Program-made: the position numbers and the translations under genes | Shown here: one piece after another, positions 46,251 to 61,200 of the stretch | How the letters are laid out: every line of letters starts with the position of its first letter | Numbering within the stretch: the first letter of the stretch is position 1 | Source of the DNA: Telopea speciosissima | Taxonomy: Eukaryota; Streptophyta; Magnoliopsida; Proteales; Proteaceae | Length of the DNA stretch: 64,000 nt | Assembly: GCF_018873765.1 (NCBI RefSeq) | Contig: NC_057924.1 | Span: 13,479,001-13,543,000, forward strand | Direction: 5' to 3' | The notes under the pieces: generated by a model | Seen by the model: the letters and a program-made list of their open reading frames with translations, nothing else | What the model was told of the DNA's origin: nothing | Database searches by the model: none

Positions 46251-49200
46251 TTACATAGCAACATCTGGGTCCAATCTTCTCTGAATTGCAGCTGCAGCCT
46301 AAGTTATAAGTGAAACAAAACTGATGTCAGTTACACAGGACAAAGCCAATTGAAGTTGGCAGAAACAAACTGGATGCAACTTCAGTGCCATTTTCCTCAC
46401 CTCAAAGTTGCCGATCTTGTATTGGTAAGCCATTTCTTCTTTGAGCTGAACTTGCTCTTTCATAGCTTGTGCCTGCAGGAAAGAGAGAATATAATTCAGA
46501 AAGATTCTAAGAAGTCTGACAAGGCTGGAAGAGTGACAAAGAAGGATAGAAAGTACTTACCATCCCACTCTGCATAGAGCGCTTCAGAGTTTCCACTTGT
46601 TCATCCTTCTGTCTTTCACGCTCTCGTTGCAGTTCTTGTCTGGAAGGATAAAAAAAAATTTGATCAGAACCCCAATTCTTGATATAACACATGTCCATGA
46701 AGGTGTTTGCAATTGAACAATTATTAAGAGTGATGAAATCATATCCCATCTAGTTGATGTCCATGATTCTACTTAGAAAGTATGTCAGATGGAATCAAAC
46801 AGAAGACAATATAAATCCAGTAGGGCCCCACAAAATTTCTCGATTGCGGTTCACCATTAGGGAAGACACATATAGGTCAATAATGAATATTAGCATTCTC
46901 TAATAAAAGGGAACCCGCTTACAGGGACAGCAAAATGGATACCAACAACCGTCCTCACAACTAACAACTATATTGCTAACCAACGTTCACACCACTCCAG
47001 ATTTTCAGCAAGAGAAAATGCAGGATTGAAGTCAGTTAATGCATGGACACTGCTCACATTTAATTTGCTTGACACTTAAATTCAGTCTTAAGAGAATTTG
47101 AAGAAGAGATTCAATGGGGAAAAAAGAAAAGCACATCCCAGTGCACGAGGTTCCCACTACTGCAGGGTCTGGGAGGGGCAAATGTACGCAGCCTTACCAG
47201 GAGAGGCTGTTTCCAAGTTTCAAACCCGCAACCAACAGGTTGCAAAATATTCAATGAAAGAAGGAAATTTCCCTCACACAGGAACAGAACATGGGCATAA
47301 TGTTCTGATCAATGACTATTTTCTCATTGCTTCTTCTGTTCTAGATTTATAGAACAAAAACCATTCCAAAGGCCAAACTTTCTAAATATTTTCTCCCTAA
47401 ATCAGCACCCACTCTCCCATCCCCACAAAAACAAAAATCTGTTTCGCATCTTTTTTTGAGTTGTTTCTCCTCAAAGGTAGGAACTTGATAAATTAGCTAC
47501 CCAGTTTCCACCTAAACTAAGATAAGATAACAAAACATCATACATTTTACTTGTCAACCCTTACATTTCGTACTGGATTTCTACCCAAAGAGGAAAGAAA
47601 AAAAAGGGGGGGAGGGGGGAAACATACTGAAACGGCAATTTTCTGCAGGAATCTTGTACCAAATATCACATTAGCAAGAACTTACCGACGCTGTTCTTCA
47701 TCATTGAACACTATACGCTCAGTCTCCACGCCCTTTTTAAATCCTTTCTTCATTTCTTTCTCCATTTTACGCCTGTGATAGGCATCTAAATCATAATACC
47801 TGCAACCATAATGTTTTTTGCATTTTAAAGTAGCATAAATTAATTATTATCATATGTCCAAATCTGCATGCATTATGTCCTTACCGGCATGTGTGTAGTA
47901 GGGTGCAAATTGGGCAGCTCGGGCCAAGTTAAGGACGAAGGACTAAGACAAGCCAATCCAACTGTTGTTGTGTGTTGATATACATTGTTGTGACCCTTAA
48001 TGGCTCGAGCTTTTGGGATAAGCAATTGTAACATAGTATCAGAGCTGGGAGGTCGGATGTTTGATCCCTGGTAAGTGTGAGAGTTTATGCTATGTTGTTG
48101 TGTCCTCTTGGTGCCACATGATGGTGTCACATGCAGAGCTGTGTGTGTGTAGGCTAGGTTTGCATGCGCAGGGGGTTGTTGATATACATTGTTGTAGCCC
48201 TTAATAGTTCAAGCTTTTGAGATAACTGGTTGTAACATGGTATCAGAGCCGGGAATTTGGGTGTTCGATCCCTGGTAAGTGAGAGGGGTGTTTGTGCTAT
48301 GTGGTGTGCCCCCTTGGTGCCCCGTGATGGTGTCACGTGCAATGCCGTGGTGTTTGGGGGGAGGGGGGGGGGGCTGCACATGCGAAGGGGGGTGTTGTGT
48401 GTTGATATACATTGTTGTGGCCCTCACTTAAAAGCTCAAGCTTTTAGGACAAGTGGTTGTAACACAAAATGAACAGCCAACCTCTAACCTGACCCAACAC
48501 AAGAATCCAAGCAATCTGCTCAACCAAGTGCAGTCTGAGTCTAGTGTTCCCAAATCTAACCTCATCCGCATTGAATTAGCTTGGCTTGGGTCAGGTTAGA
48601 GCTGTTAAACTTAGAAAAACTTTATTAATAAGGTAAAAACATAGAAAAAGTAAGGTCCTAAGAAATTCTATCTTCTCACTTGGGGAGTTCAAAATCACAA
48701 AATCATATGCTTTACAAACTTGCATATGATATACATTACGTCCTATACGTCACCTGGTTGAGCTTGGCTAAAGCCTAAACTCAAAGCCCAAACTGAGCTT
48801 CAGCTTAGTTGGGCTTTAACAGCATGTGGTCAATTGAAGGACAGAAGGACTGAGCCTTGTCCCAACTAAATGGGTTGGCTAAATGAATCCTGTTTTTCCC
48901 TTCAACTCTAAAGTCATCTGTGTAACAACAAAAAGTATCCGAGTAACCTAAATCCTGGCACTATCACGAATAGAGTAAATACCTACAAGAATTATGGTTA
49001 ATGTGCTTAAATAGCAGAAACACTTGTTCAAAAAGAAGTGAGAATATGGTAGAACCATCCCACCAGGAAGAACCCAAAGGATAATACATAACAGACTTAT
49101 GGACAAAGGAGTGTGATGTATTTTCTGCTACAGTAATGAGTACAATAACCATGTCAACTAGAATTAATGAACCAGTATATGAACGCTAATGGAGTGAAGC

Positions 49201-52200
49201 CTTACTTCTTTGAAGGAAAGGTAGCTGTATTGTGGTCCTCCATGAATCTGTAGGAAGTAAAAGTTTTAGCTTAGACACTAGAATATTACATTGTCTAACA
49301 AAATCAAAATGTGGCACCTACCATGCATCATATTTATTTCTATTTTGTCCATCCTTCATTAGAAGTTGTTCATCATAATAAGAACGTCAGTGTGGTGACT
49401 TACTGTTTAAACATTTGCTTCTCTTCCCAATTAGGCAAAGTTTCCAGGTTTACCTGCAGTTCAAACTTCAATGTCTTATGAAGGATGCAAGCAATCTCCA
49501 ATACATTAGGATTATGTGGAAATTTGTTAACTGAAATTAGCAGAATCTCATCAAAATATTTTACCGAAACAATCAAAGACATCAGACATAAATGGAATAT
49601 TTTAGCAGAAAAAATAAAAACACAATGTGTCGTTTGGTTACATTTTAGCCATTCTCCACAGTAAACACAGCAAAAAAGATCATGACCATTTAATTACATT
49701 GAGAAAAGATGAATTTCCCAATTTGCATAATTGTTCAGGCCACAAGGCTGTTGTTAAGCAGCCAAACCAGAAACCGGGAGATGCATGCATATGGAGGTGA
49801 AGTTGACAATGGCAGTATCCATGTTCCTTAGCCATATGATCCTATATCATAGGAATGATCTTCAATTGCACTATCAACCCTCCACATGCAAGAAAATCCC
49901 CACCATGAAAGGAAAAACAGCCTTGCTACAACCAGAAAAAAATTTCCTTAACAAACGCATGCAGTCATGATGCAATTGCAGTGTAGGATGATCGTACCTG
50001 TTTTACCTCTGCTAACCATGCTGTAAACTCTGGTCGTTTGTTCCTCCAAGAAAACGTAGATTTATCAGAGGAGAAAACAGGTAAAGGGGCAACAAAATTA
50101 ACAAGGAACCCAGTACACAGAGTATTAGCAACGTCAAGTCATAAACAACAGTGTGAAACAATTGCAACGATTAGCTACTCTATTTGCACTCATAGGAACA
50201 TGTGATCAGAAACACGACCATAGGATCAAATAACATACCAGCATTTGCCACTACAGCTACTATAACAGGGGCATACTCAAGTTCTAGACTACGAAGAGTA
50301 CCCAACAAAAAGTTCTAGATCAGGAAAGGAGAGGTAACAGAAGATCCAATCTTCCACCTCCCAGCTCCTAGGTCAGCAAAGCATTATCTCCTACATCTTC
50401 AAAATAATAAATATGCTTCTACATGTAGAGTCTGGAAACAGCTTCTTTGCGAAAGGGGTAAGGTTGCGTACATTATGACCCTTCCCAGACCCGCAGTGGC
50501 AGGAGCTGCATGCACTGGGTATGCCCTTTTTATGCTTCTATATGTAGAGCCAGTTTGAACCACCACAAATCAAACTTTTATCCCAACAGGATCTGAAACT
50601 GCTATATCAGTGTGGTTGTGTGCGCATGTGAATACCCAACATCATTCAATAAAGCCAAATCCCAAAAAAATAAAGCAAGCAGAAGGGCTAGTAGGGCATG
50701 GCAAAGTACAACAGAGCGTTAGAAAGGGCCCTATAGCTGCCCTGACACAACGTCGGTTGGCAACGTAGACAGTGGGAATATCCGATCCCAGGGAACCATC
50801 ACAAGGACGGCTGTACTCGTTTAGGAGGGGGGGGAGGGGAACGTCAACAACTGTGAAGTGGAGCCTCGACAACTGGGAGCGGAGCCTAAGACTAGCGGAG
50901 GGTTACTTGAATTGAAGCCTAGTGATCAACATGGCTGCGTGTTTATGTTTTTGAACTGAATACGACCAAAAATGTGGCTACTTCAACCAAAAAAAGGGCA
51001 GCCCCCTATTTCAAACGAAAGAAGTACCTCACCTCAGTTTATAGGATTTTTTTTTTTTTTTTTTTGGGGGGGGGGGGGGAGGGGGGAGGAGGGAGGGGAG
51101 GGGAGGGCGGCTAGGCATGAGGGCAGTTCGATCTTGTGTTGTATTCTTTGAAGTGAGTAGGTCTGTTTATTGTTGATCAGTTCACCTCTGCTCTATTGAA
51201 AGGCATCCATTCCTAAGGCGGTTTTGTTAACGAATGTGTCTCGGGCCAGATTGATGGCTAACCTAGCCCTTACAGAGGCCTTGCCATAGTTGGGTGCTCA
51301 ACCCCCTGAAAGAACTAGTGAAGCAATCAGTATCCCTTCCTCTGTTCTCCCCTTACCGATGGGGAATTGATACAGAAATGTTGATTGCAATGTCTATGGG
51401 TTGAGCTTTGCTCTGCATAGGAAGGCTAGCAACTCCAATGTTCCATTGATTATCCTGTATCTTGTTTACCACAGTCCTAAGAATGAGGAAACGAAGGCAT
51501 GAGGGAATACCTTAAGCCTACTTCCTCACCAAGACAAGCAACAACTCCCCTAGCACCCTATCTATCACTTCTCTATCTTTCTCTTGTTGGTTGGTAGTCA
51601 GAGGACTCTTAGTACCTGTGTACCCAAAAGGGGACACTGGTTAAAAACAATCATTCAATTTTGTTTCTTGCACTCCCTTAACAGCGGGAAAGGAGTCTAT
51701 CTATCCGCCTAGCTTTGGTAGATTTCTCCCAACGCAATCATTTGCCAAAATACTACGAATAAAGCCTAAGTACTTGTGAGTAAATGGAAACATGACCCTC
51801 TATAGAGTGGACTGCAGAACAGGACCTTCCAAGAGAGCATACATGCACCAAAAAGGAGAAAAAATTTAAGGAAAGGCCTGCTCACGTGGTGTGATAGACA
51901 ATGTTCAAGCCAAAATTTCGCAAAATATTTCAGTTCCGTAAAATGTCGAACGAAACTCCATACGAAATGTAAAAAGTGCAAGGATTCGGTTGAAATAGTG
52001 CTGTTTCAGCAAATTTTGACAATATGTGTGATTTTGGTATCGTTTTGATCCAAATGATACAAACCTTTAATATAAAATAGTTTTGAATGAAGCGGGTTGA
52101 AATTTCAACCTATTTCGTCGGTTTCTCTGGTTTCGACTCTTGTGGAAACTGGATTTTTTATCAAATCACTGCCATGCAAGCGTGGAACAAGTTGTTGGCA

Positions 52201-55200
52201 GTAGTGGAACGTATCAAAAGTGACAATTTGCTGCATTTGTCGAAGCTATGTGCAAGATTCAAAGTTGTGTGGAATAGGCCATATTAGAGAATGAATACAG
52301 CAGCGTACAACATATACTACCAACCAAGGTTCGAGAACTCGCGAGATCTCGCCGAGTTTCTCGGTTTTGGGCAATACCGAGTCGAGTTACTAGTCGGTTC
52401 CTAAAAGTGCAATTTCTCGGCCGAGATCTCGGTGATATCTCGAAGCTTAAAATCAAGATATTTTCAATACAAAAAAACCAATATCTCGCCGAGATCTCGG
52501 CGATATCTCGGTTGGGCCAAAAGTGCTATTTACTTGTATTCAGCCCAATTTTCACCCAAAAACCCATTTCCAACATAAGAGAGAGCAGGAACAGAACTCG
52601 ATAGGCTCTAAACCAAGGGGAAAAACACCTCTCCTTCAAATTTCTTCTTCTTTCTTTCGATTGTTGGATGGAATGCACTGTTTGGAGTTAGATTGAAGTG
52701 CCAAAGTGAAGATTCAAGTGCCAATTTGGAGCATCATCACCTATTTGCAAGATTTCAAAGGTGTTTTCTATTTCTTCCCCAAATCTATTTTTTCCAAAGA
52801 TTTCAAAGATTTCAAAGGTGTTTTCTATGGTCAGCATGGGCCGTCAGCAGCTGAGTATGACAGTCAAAGCTCTGCGTCAAGTGTTGGGTACACATTCCTA
52901 GTCCCAAACCAGCCATAAATGCCTCAAACTCAATATGACAGTAGCAGTGGATCTTACACCTCATACCAACAGCCTCCCATGTACCCTAAGATAGGGAAAT
53001 TGGTATATGTTGATCAGAAGACTTGTATGAAAACTGTGTCACACTATTTGCAACATTATAGCAATTCCATGACATGGGAATTCTATGTGGATCGATATGG
53101 GGATGAATTTCTTGTTCAATCTCATCTTCTGTAACAAATTAAGTGAACATTGATGTAATGCACATTTTATTTCAATGTTTTGATTGATGTGTACTAATTA
53201 GAATGTTTTGATTGCTAATTTGCTATGTTTTACTAAATTATATGTAGATTAGGTTGTTTTAGTACGACTCGTCGCCTACCAACCTATGGTCCGAAGTGAA
53301 ACTCATATTTGGACTTGTTTTTTGGCAAATCTGGGCATGCCATTGTGTTTAAATGGCTTGAAATATGCTGGATACCAAGTTTCAGACCCAAAATATGTGT
53401 ACAACCCACCGAGTTGGGGGTCCGAGTCCAAAAAATAAAAACTGCAGCAACTAACCGAGATCTCGGCCAGATCTCGGCTCGACTCGGTTTTTGGCCTGGT
53501 CGAGATGCCACCGAGACCCGAGTTCTCGAACCTTGCTACCAACCTAGGGTCTGAAGAAAAACTACCATTTTGGGCATGTGTTTTTTTTTCAATCTAAGAG
53601 TTCCACTATATTTAGAGCGCCTAAAGTATGGTTTCATTGAAGTTTCAGGACCTAATTTGGCCATTTGGATCTCGAAACCTGGTAATCGAAATTTCCTGGT
53701 TTCGCGAAATATTTTGATTTCGAGATTGGTTGAAACCGAAACGTGGAACCTTGGTGAGATCTATCACAACTGTAAAGCCAAATGAGAACAGCGCTCTTCT
53801 TTGTAACTTTATTTATTTGTAGCTTATATAATTTTAACTGAAGCTGAATCCAGCAAAAGTAACGTCAGGTCATGATTGATATGCTCAGATAAAAAAATCT
53901 GGGTTTGTTTTACAGATTGGATCATTTTATAAGTTGACATTGAGGTCATATAGGTCCATACTCAACCATCCAACTTGGAGCTTCAGGAAGCGCAAAACAC
54001 AAGAACCATAAACATCAGTTTGGGGGGAGGGGGAAATCTTTTATGCTATTTTTGAGCAATTTCATTAGATAGAACAAGGCATAATTGCAACAGCCATGAA
54101 AATGCTAATTAACAGTATTTAAGGTGTTAGGTATAGAGGGTAGAGCAATATACCTGAAATGAGCTCATTTGCGCCCCCTCCCCCCAACCCAAAAAAAATA
54201 CACGCACACACACAAGAAAAAAGATGCAACTACTCACCTAAATGAATGATAGTGAAACTTGAGAGATCAATTGCACTCATGAAACAAATCAGTAGATTCA
54301 ACAATTTAAGCTGTGTTCAAGAAGTATAAAACTTACTTCACTGCAATTGACAACATTAGCTGCAAGAAAGAAGTGGCACATGATTTTATGAGGTAATTAA
54401 ATTTGCGATGGTCTCTCCTCCCAACAAGCACCCTCTGTCGTGTTCTCCCAGGCCTATCCCTTTGAGCCTAGGGATTACACCCTTCCTTAAAGGGCAGGTC
54501 AAATCTTTTTTAGTCCCTCGATCCCTTATTGCTCCCCCCTGAGGTGGGCCCTCCTGTGGTCCCTACTCCCCCTTTGGCCATTCTCTCTCAGGCCCAGCCC
54601 ATCACCCACTTACCCTTGGTTGATCCTGCTGGTCTTAATTGGCCAGTCCCTTCTACCCATTTGGCCCATTGCTCTAACCCTTCCGTCCCAGCTAACCCCC
54701 GTTTGGACCTAAACTCCAACATTGGGTTGACCCCTCTGCGTCCCAGGTTATTACCCCCCTTCGAGTTTTTCACCCCACCGTCACCCTATCTCCCCTCCTT
54801 TTCCTAAGAATCGTCCCTACATTTACTATTCCTTGCCCTGCTCAGAGAGGACTTTGCCTCTAAGCTCAAATATCAGAGGTCATGCCCTCTATCACGAGCC
54901 AATGGATCCTGGATAGTTTCCTTCGCAATGGATGGCTTTGGATGCTTTTAGTTCAGGCTTTTTCCCTCTTTTAGTGCGCTGTTTTTTGTCGGGGCTCTTC
55001 CCCTTTTTTGTTAGTCCTTGCTCTGTTTAGGCAGGGCTTTGTTTTTGGCTCGTGCTTGTATTTCCCTCCCCCTTTCTTTCCTTTTGGTTAATGAATTTTT
55101 TATTCATCCAAAAAAAAAAAAAAAAATTGTGATGCATGCAAGAGAACAAGGAGTTGGTCTAGTAACAAAGATTACTAATATTAAGTGGGTGAGCCTTGAT

Positions 55201-58200
55201 GCAATGGTTAAGTTGTGCTATTGCAACCATCACCGGGTTTGAAACATGGAAACAGCCTCTCCATGAAGTGGGGGTAAGGCTGCACACATTTTTTCTCCCA
55301 GATCGTGCAGTAGCAGGAGCTTCGTGCACTGGAAGACCACTCAAGAGAATGGAGTTCCAAGACATATTTTGATTTCATACGAATAATATGTCCCAAGTTC
55401 TTCTCTGAAGCCTATAGAAAGATGATCTGCGTAACATATAATGGGAAAGGAAGCAAAGTAGTTTCTTCTTTGGAAAGAGATTCTGTTAAAATCAGTGCTG
55501 AAAGGACAATGACAAGTGATGAATCTTCACATCTTGCAATCCAATTAAGTAAAGATCAAGATGCTCCAGAGATCAATATTGCAACAAAACCTAGAGATTA
55601 TGACAGAAGAAATGTCCACATCAGAAGGTGTAAGGTTGGTTCCCAAAGAAGAGCTTGCAAGCTAATGGTCAAGCTGGAGGGGTGCATTCGGAATGTTGTG
55701 TGTTTAGCGTATTCCTTTAAATCTCAAAGGAAAGTTTTATAGGACAGTTATACGACCAGAAATGATGTATGGAGTAGAATGTTGGAGAATAAATAAAGAA
55801 ACAACATATAAACAATTTTAGTGTAGCTGAAATGAGGATGTTGACATTTATAAGTGGTAAAATTAGAAAATATAAAACAAGGAATGAATAAACTAGAGAT
55901 AATTTAGGAGTAGGTCCGATACATGATAAGTTGCGAGAAAGTCGTTTCAGGTGGCACGCACAAATGCAATGGAGACCATTGAATGCTCCAGTGTAGAGGG
56001 GTGATTTGATTCAGATTGAAGGAACAAATGAGCTAGGGGTATAACAAAATGACTCTAGGAGAAGTGGCGAGGAAAGACATGCATAGCTTAGGACTAGTAA
56101 CAAGTTCAGCTTTGAATAGAGCTGATTCGAGAAAAAGGATCCTTGTAGCTGACCTCATTTAGTTGGGATAAGGCTGAGTTGAGTTGAGTGAAACGAGGTT
56201 GACTGATTCAGCTCTACAGCCGAATGTATGTTAGACTAAAATGTTACTAACAATAGAAGATGACATCGGATCCTGAATAAAAAGACACCTAGAACTCGTT
56301 CAGTCACACCATTCTAGATGGCTTTTTGTTAAAATTCTGAGCTCAACATTTTTCTCTGTGTAATGCCAATAATAAATAATTTCGGCTCCGTCTGGTTGCA
56401 AGTAGAGGGAGGGAAAGGGAAGTGAAATCAGTTTTGAAAAGAAAAAAGAAAGGTTTCGTAATCATTGTTGTGTAACCTACCTAAAGCTCTTACCATATTT
56501 GGTAATTATACTTTTCAAATCAAAGAGATTTGATTGCAAAGTCAAGTCAAATTTTATTACCATATTTGGAATGCTTTGGAGTTGATTACAAAATCATGTG
56601 AGGTAATGATTACAAAACCTTCCACTTTGGTGTTGGTTTGATTTCACTTCCCATCGCCTTAGTTCCTGATGAGAAGCTGCTTAGAAGCTACGGCTGATGA
56701 GAAGCTGTTTAGAAGCTGCTTAGAAGTTGGTGATGAGAAGCTGCTCAGAAGCTGCGGCTGGAATGGCTTGACGAAGACAGCTGACTGGTCTTGAATGGGC
56801 TCAACTCTTCTTCTTCCTATGGTACTTCTGCCCAAACATTGGGTTGTCTTCTATATCAGTTCCCTTGCAACCAGATGGAACAGTCATGATTATTTTAGCT
56901 TGCATTAGGATTTGAATAAATCAAAGTACCACCCAATAGCCCGGTTGGGTGACAAGTGGGCAAGGGTTCCTGCACCATGGACGAGTGCGGGTAAAGAAGC
57001 CAGTCCCAAAGCGTTATGATAGATTAACATCTTGGGACATAAGAACTTCAACGGGAAAGAGTTTAGAATTATTAGATATAATGAGAAGAAGAAGAATTAC
57101 ACAGCTTGTATACAAGAGACTAGATGGAAGGGTAAAAAAAACTAAGGAATTAGATAACTGTAAACTTTAACATACTAGGGGATACAAATAATAGAAGTGG
57201 TGTGGGAATAGTAGTATGTAAAGATTTAAAAAAACAATGTGGATATTAAAAGAATTGGTGATAGGATAATATCCATCAAACTTGTGTTAGAAAAAGAGGT
57301 AGTCAATATAATTAGTGCCCACGCACCCCAAATAGGGTTGGATGAAAATATTAAGAAACAATTTCGGAAACACATGGATAGATTAGTTTAGGGAATTAGT
57401 CAAGGAGAAAAGATTATTATAGGGGGAGATCTAAATGGACATGTTGGCAGAGATATTAGAGGTTATGAAAGAGTACACGAAGGATATAGTTTTGGAGAGA
57501 GGAATGAGGGGACTTCAGTTTTACAATTTGATACTGCTTATGATTTATCAATAATAAACACATGCTTTGAAAAGAGAGGACATTTAGGGGTTGTATGGCA
57601 ACGTTTCTGTTTAAAAATAGTATTTCTATGTCTGAAATGCTTTTTCCTGTTTCTGTTATTTTGGAATGCTTCTGAGCCTATATATGTTGTATGGTAAACC
57701 ACTAAAAAAAAAATACTTCTAGTGTAAAAAAAAACAGAAACATGTATGTGATGCACTTTAACAGAAATGTTTATCACAAAAATAATAGTCAATGTCCATG
57801 TGTGGCAGGAACTTGCTTTGATGAATCAAAGTGTGGCAGAATTGTAAGGAGGCAGTTTCCTTTACCCACCTTATAGAGTTTGTATCACACAAAAAGTAAA
57901 TACATGGTTGTCAAGCAACCTACTACTAATTTGCATCAAAATTTAAGGGCATTAATTTGAAATTATCAAGTATGAGAACCTGATCTGCCCTCATAATCCT
58001 GAAGATCGAGACCCCTGTTTGCCCGGATTGTCGAGTTCATCGCATTCTATCGACACTAATTACTATTGTAGCTCAAGTAGTGAAACAATTTCATTCCAAG
58101 TGACAATCAAAGGCAGACATGGCTATTGATTATTAAAAAAAAAAAACAAAACAGAACATAAGGATATACCAAGGCAGAAAAATACAAGAGAATTGAGGAA

Positions 58201-61200
58201 GAACAACTAAAACGAGCTTCAGAGATGTACATGTGAAAATCTCTTCTTAGCACTTACGACTACTTTGTTTCCAAGCAGAAGAGGCATCATGTACTCCATA
58301 CAATTAAAGCACCCTTCTAGCAAAAGAGAAAAAAACCCAAATAATTAAAAAAAAAGATTGCTTCTCATCCTCCATTTTTTTAAAATTTCCTTACTCTTCT
58401 ACTATTCTAGAATAGGAACTGCAGAGAAAGGGACAACAGAACAGATCTACTATCCGTGATGGGTTTTAGGGTTTTTTCTCACACAAGAACCAGACGAAGA
58501 AGAAGAAAAAGTGTTGGATAAGAGGATGGGAGAAGCACTTCTTCTCAGGCCGAACAAAAGCAATCGCTTGAAGCTCCTCTTCTCAGGCCGCCGCTGAAGA
58601 GCAAGGGGGAAGGAGGAGAGTGAATGGTTCACAACCCTAAAAGTGAAGTGAGGAGGTGAGAGGTCTTTCACTCGTTTTTATCGAACAAGATTTTGTTAAA
58701 AACTTGATTCTATTTTTTAAAAACTTCAAAATGATGCTCTTTTTTTTGCCTTCAAAAGTGATTATTTTGGCCAGTTCATTCCAAAAAATCAGAAAATCAA
58801 ACCGGTGAACACATACATATTTTGGCATGTTTCTATTCCAAGAAAGTAAAAATACAAGAAAAACGTTTTTTTTATAACGTTACCATACAACCCCTTAATA
58901 ACCTTCAAAAGTGGGCAAAATAGTAGACAAATAGATTTCTTTCTAGCTAAAAAGACTAATAGGTTATTATGTAAAGATTGTAAGGTTATACTAGGGGAGA
59001 GCTTAACCATGAAACATAGATTAGTGGCCATAGATATCTGTTTTAAAAGGTTGAATTATAAGAAATGTGAGATTATTTTCCCTAGGATAAGATGGTGGAG
59101 CTTAAAAAGAGAAAATTGAAAACATTTACTGATAAATTAGTAAAACTGGGAAGGGGGGATTTTGATGGAGACATTAATATGATGTCAAATGAGATGACTA
59201 CTTATATTAAAAATGTTGCTAAAGAAGTTCTAGGCGAGTCTAAAGGAAAAAAACATTCATCTAGGGAAACTTGGTGGTGGGATGATGAAATTATAGCAGC
59301 CATTAAAGCTAAGATATCTAGTTTTAAAGCTGGGCAAAGGACTAAGGATGGATTTATAAAGGTGTAAATTTGCTAGAAATGAAGCTAAGAAAGTAGTATG
59401 AAATGCAAGGACAAATATGAGAATCTTTATAACAATTTGAGCACAAAGGAAGCAGAAAAAGAATTCTATAAAGTACTTAAAATGAGGGAAAGCAAGAGTA
59501 GAGATTTCAACCATATTCGATGCATTAAAAGTGAAAATGATAAAATATTAATAACTGATGAGGATATTAAAAAGAGATGAAAAAACAATTTCTACAACTT
59601 ATTACATGAAAACAATATAAGAAATAGTGTTTTAGAAGGTTGATATAACCATTAAGAAATTACAAGTCTTAGATACATACGAAAAATTAGGCTGACTAAA
59701 GGAAATAGGTCAAGGTGGTATTCCAATAGAAGTGTGGAAGAGCTTAGGAATCTGTGGAATAACTTGGCTAACTACGTTTTTTAATAAGTTTATGAGTACA
59801 AGAAAATTTTCAGATGAATGAACGAGAAGCATTGTGGTTTCGAATTATAAAAATAAAAGTGATATACAAAGTTGTAATAATTATAGAGGAATAAAACTTA
59901 TGAGTCAAATACTATGAAATTATGGGAGAGAGTAACTGAAACCCCCTTGAGACGAGAAACTAATATTACGGATAACCAATTTGGTTTTATGCCAGGAAAA
60001 TTAAATAAAAAAGCTATTTACTTGCTTAGGAGATTAATGGAAAGATTTAGAGAACATAAGAAGGAGCTCCATATGGTCTTTATTGACTTAGAAAAAGCTT
60101 AAGATAGTCCCTAAAGAGATAATTTGACATGTATTAGAGAAAAATATTGACACTGTTAAAGATATGTATAATGGTGTGGTGACTAGAGTAAGCACTGTAG
60201 AGGGGCTAGAGAGACGGGTTAGTGAATTCCCAGTTACAATTGGATTACATCAAGGATCAGCTTTAAGTCCATTTTTGTTCGTGCTAATCACAAATGAGTG
60301 GACTATAGACATTCAAGATCAGATCCCTTAAGTGTATGCTTTTCATAGTTGTCATGGCGTCTAGGTGACCCAAGGCGTTGGAGAGGGTAAAAATCAAGGT
60401 GACACCAAAAAGGCGACCAAGGCGCCTGGACGCCTAGGGGTCGCCATGACGCCTTGACAACTATGATGCTTTTTGCTGATGATATGCTTTGGTGGATGAA
60501 ACAAAAGCAAGGATAAATGCCACGTTGGAATTATGAAGAACAACATTGAAATTAAAAGGTTTTAAGATAAACAGAGAAAAATAGAGTACATGGTATGTAA
60601 CTTTAATAACAATAGGACTGAATATGAGGTGGTGAAAATTGATGATAGAGAGTTACCACTTACTGAAAATTCTAGGTACCTAGGTTTAATCATAAAAAAA
60701 AGAGGAATAGAGGATGGTGTTGCACAAATAATTAAAATAGGATGGATGAAGTGGAGGGGTGCATCCGGTGTGGAATGGATTGACATATCTACTGAAGGGG
60801 CTTTGGGAGGCCATCTTAAGACATATTTAGATTAATTTGGCTGGTTGGTTTTAATTGTTGATCGACATACTCCTTTAAAACTAGAAGGAAAAATTTATAG
60901 GACAGTTACACGACTAACAATGATGTATGATGCTGAATGTTGGGAAGTGAAGAAACACCATGTACATAAACTTAATGTAACCGAATAAGGATGTTGAGAT
61001 AGATGAGTAGTAAAACTATAAAGGATACAATAGGGAATGAACAAATTAGAGTTAATTTAGAAGTAGCTCTGATACATGATAAGTTGCAAGAAAGTCATTT
61101 GAGGTGGCATGGAAATGTGCAACAGAGGCCTTTGAATGCTCCAGTACGGATGGATGATTTGATTCGGATTTGATGCGTTAAAAGAGCCATGGTAAAGCCT

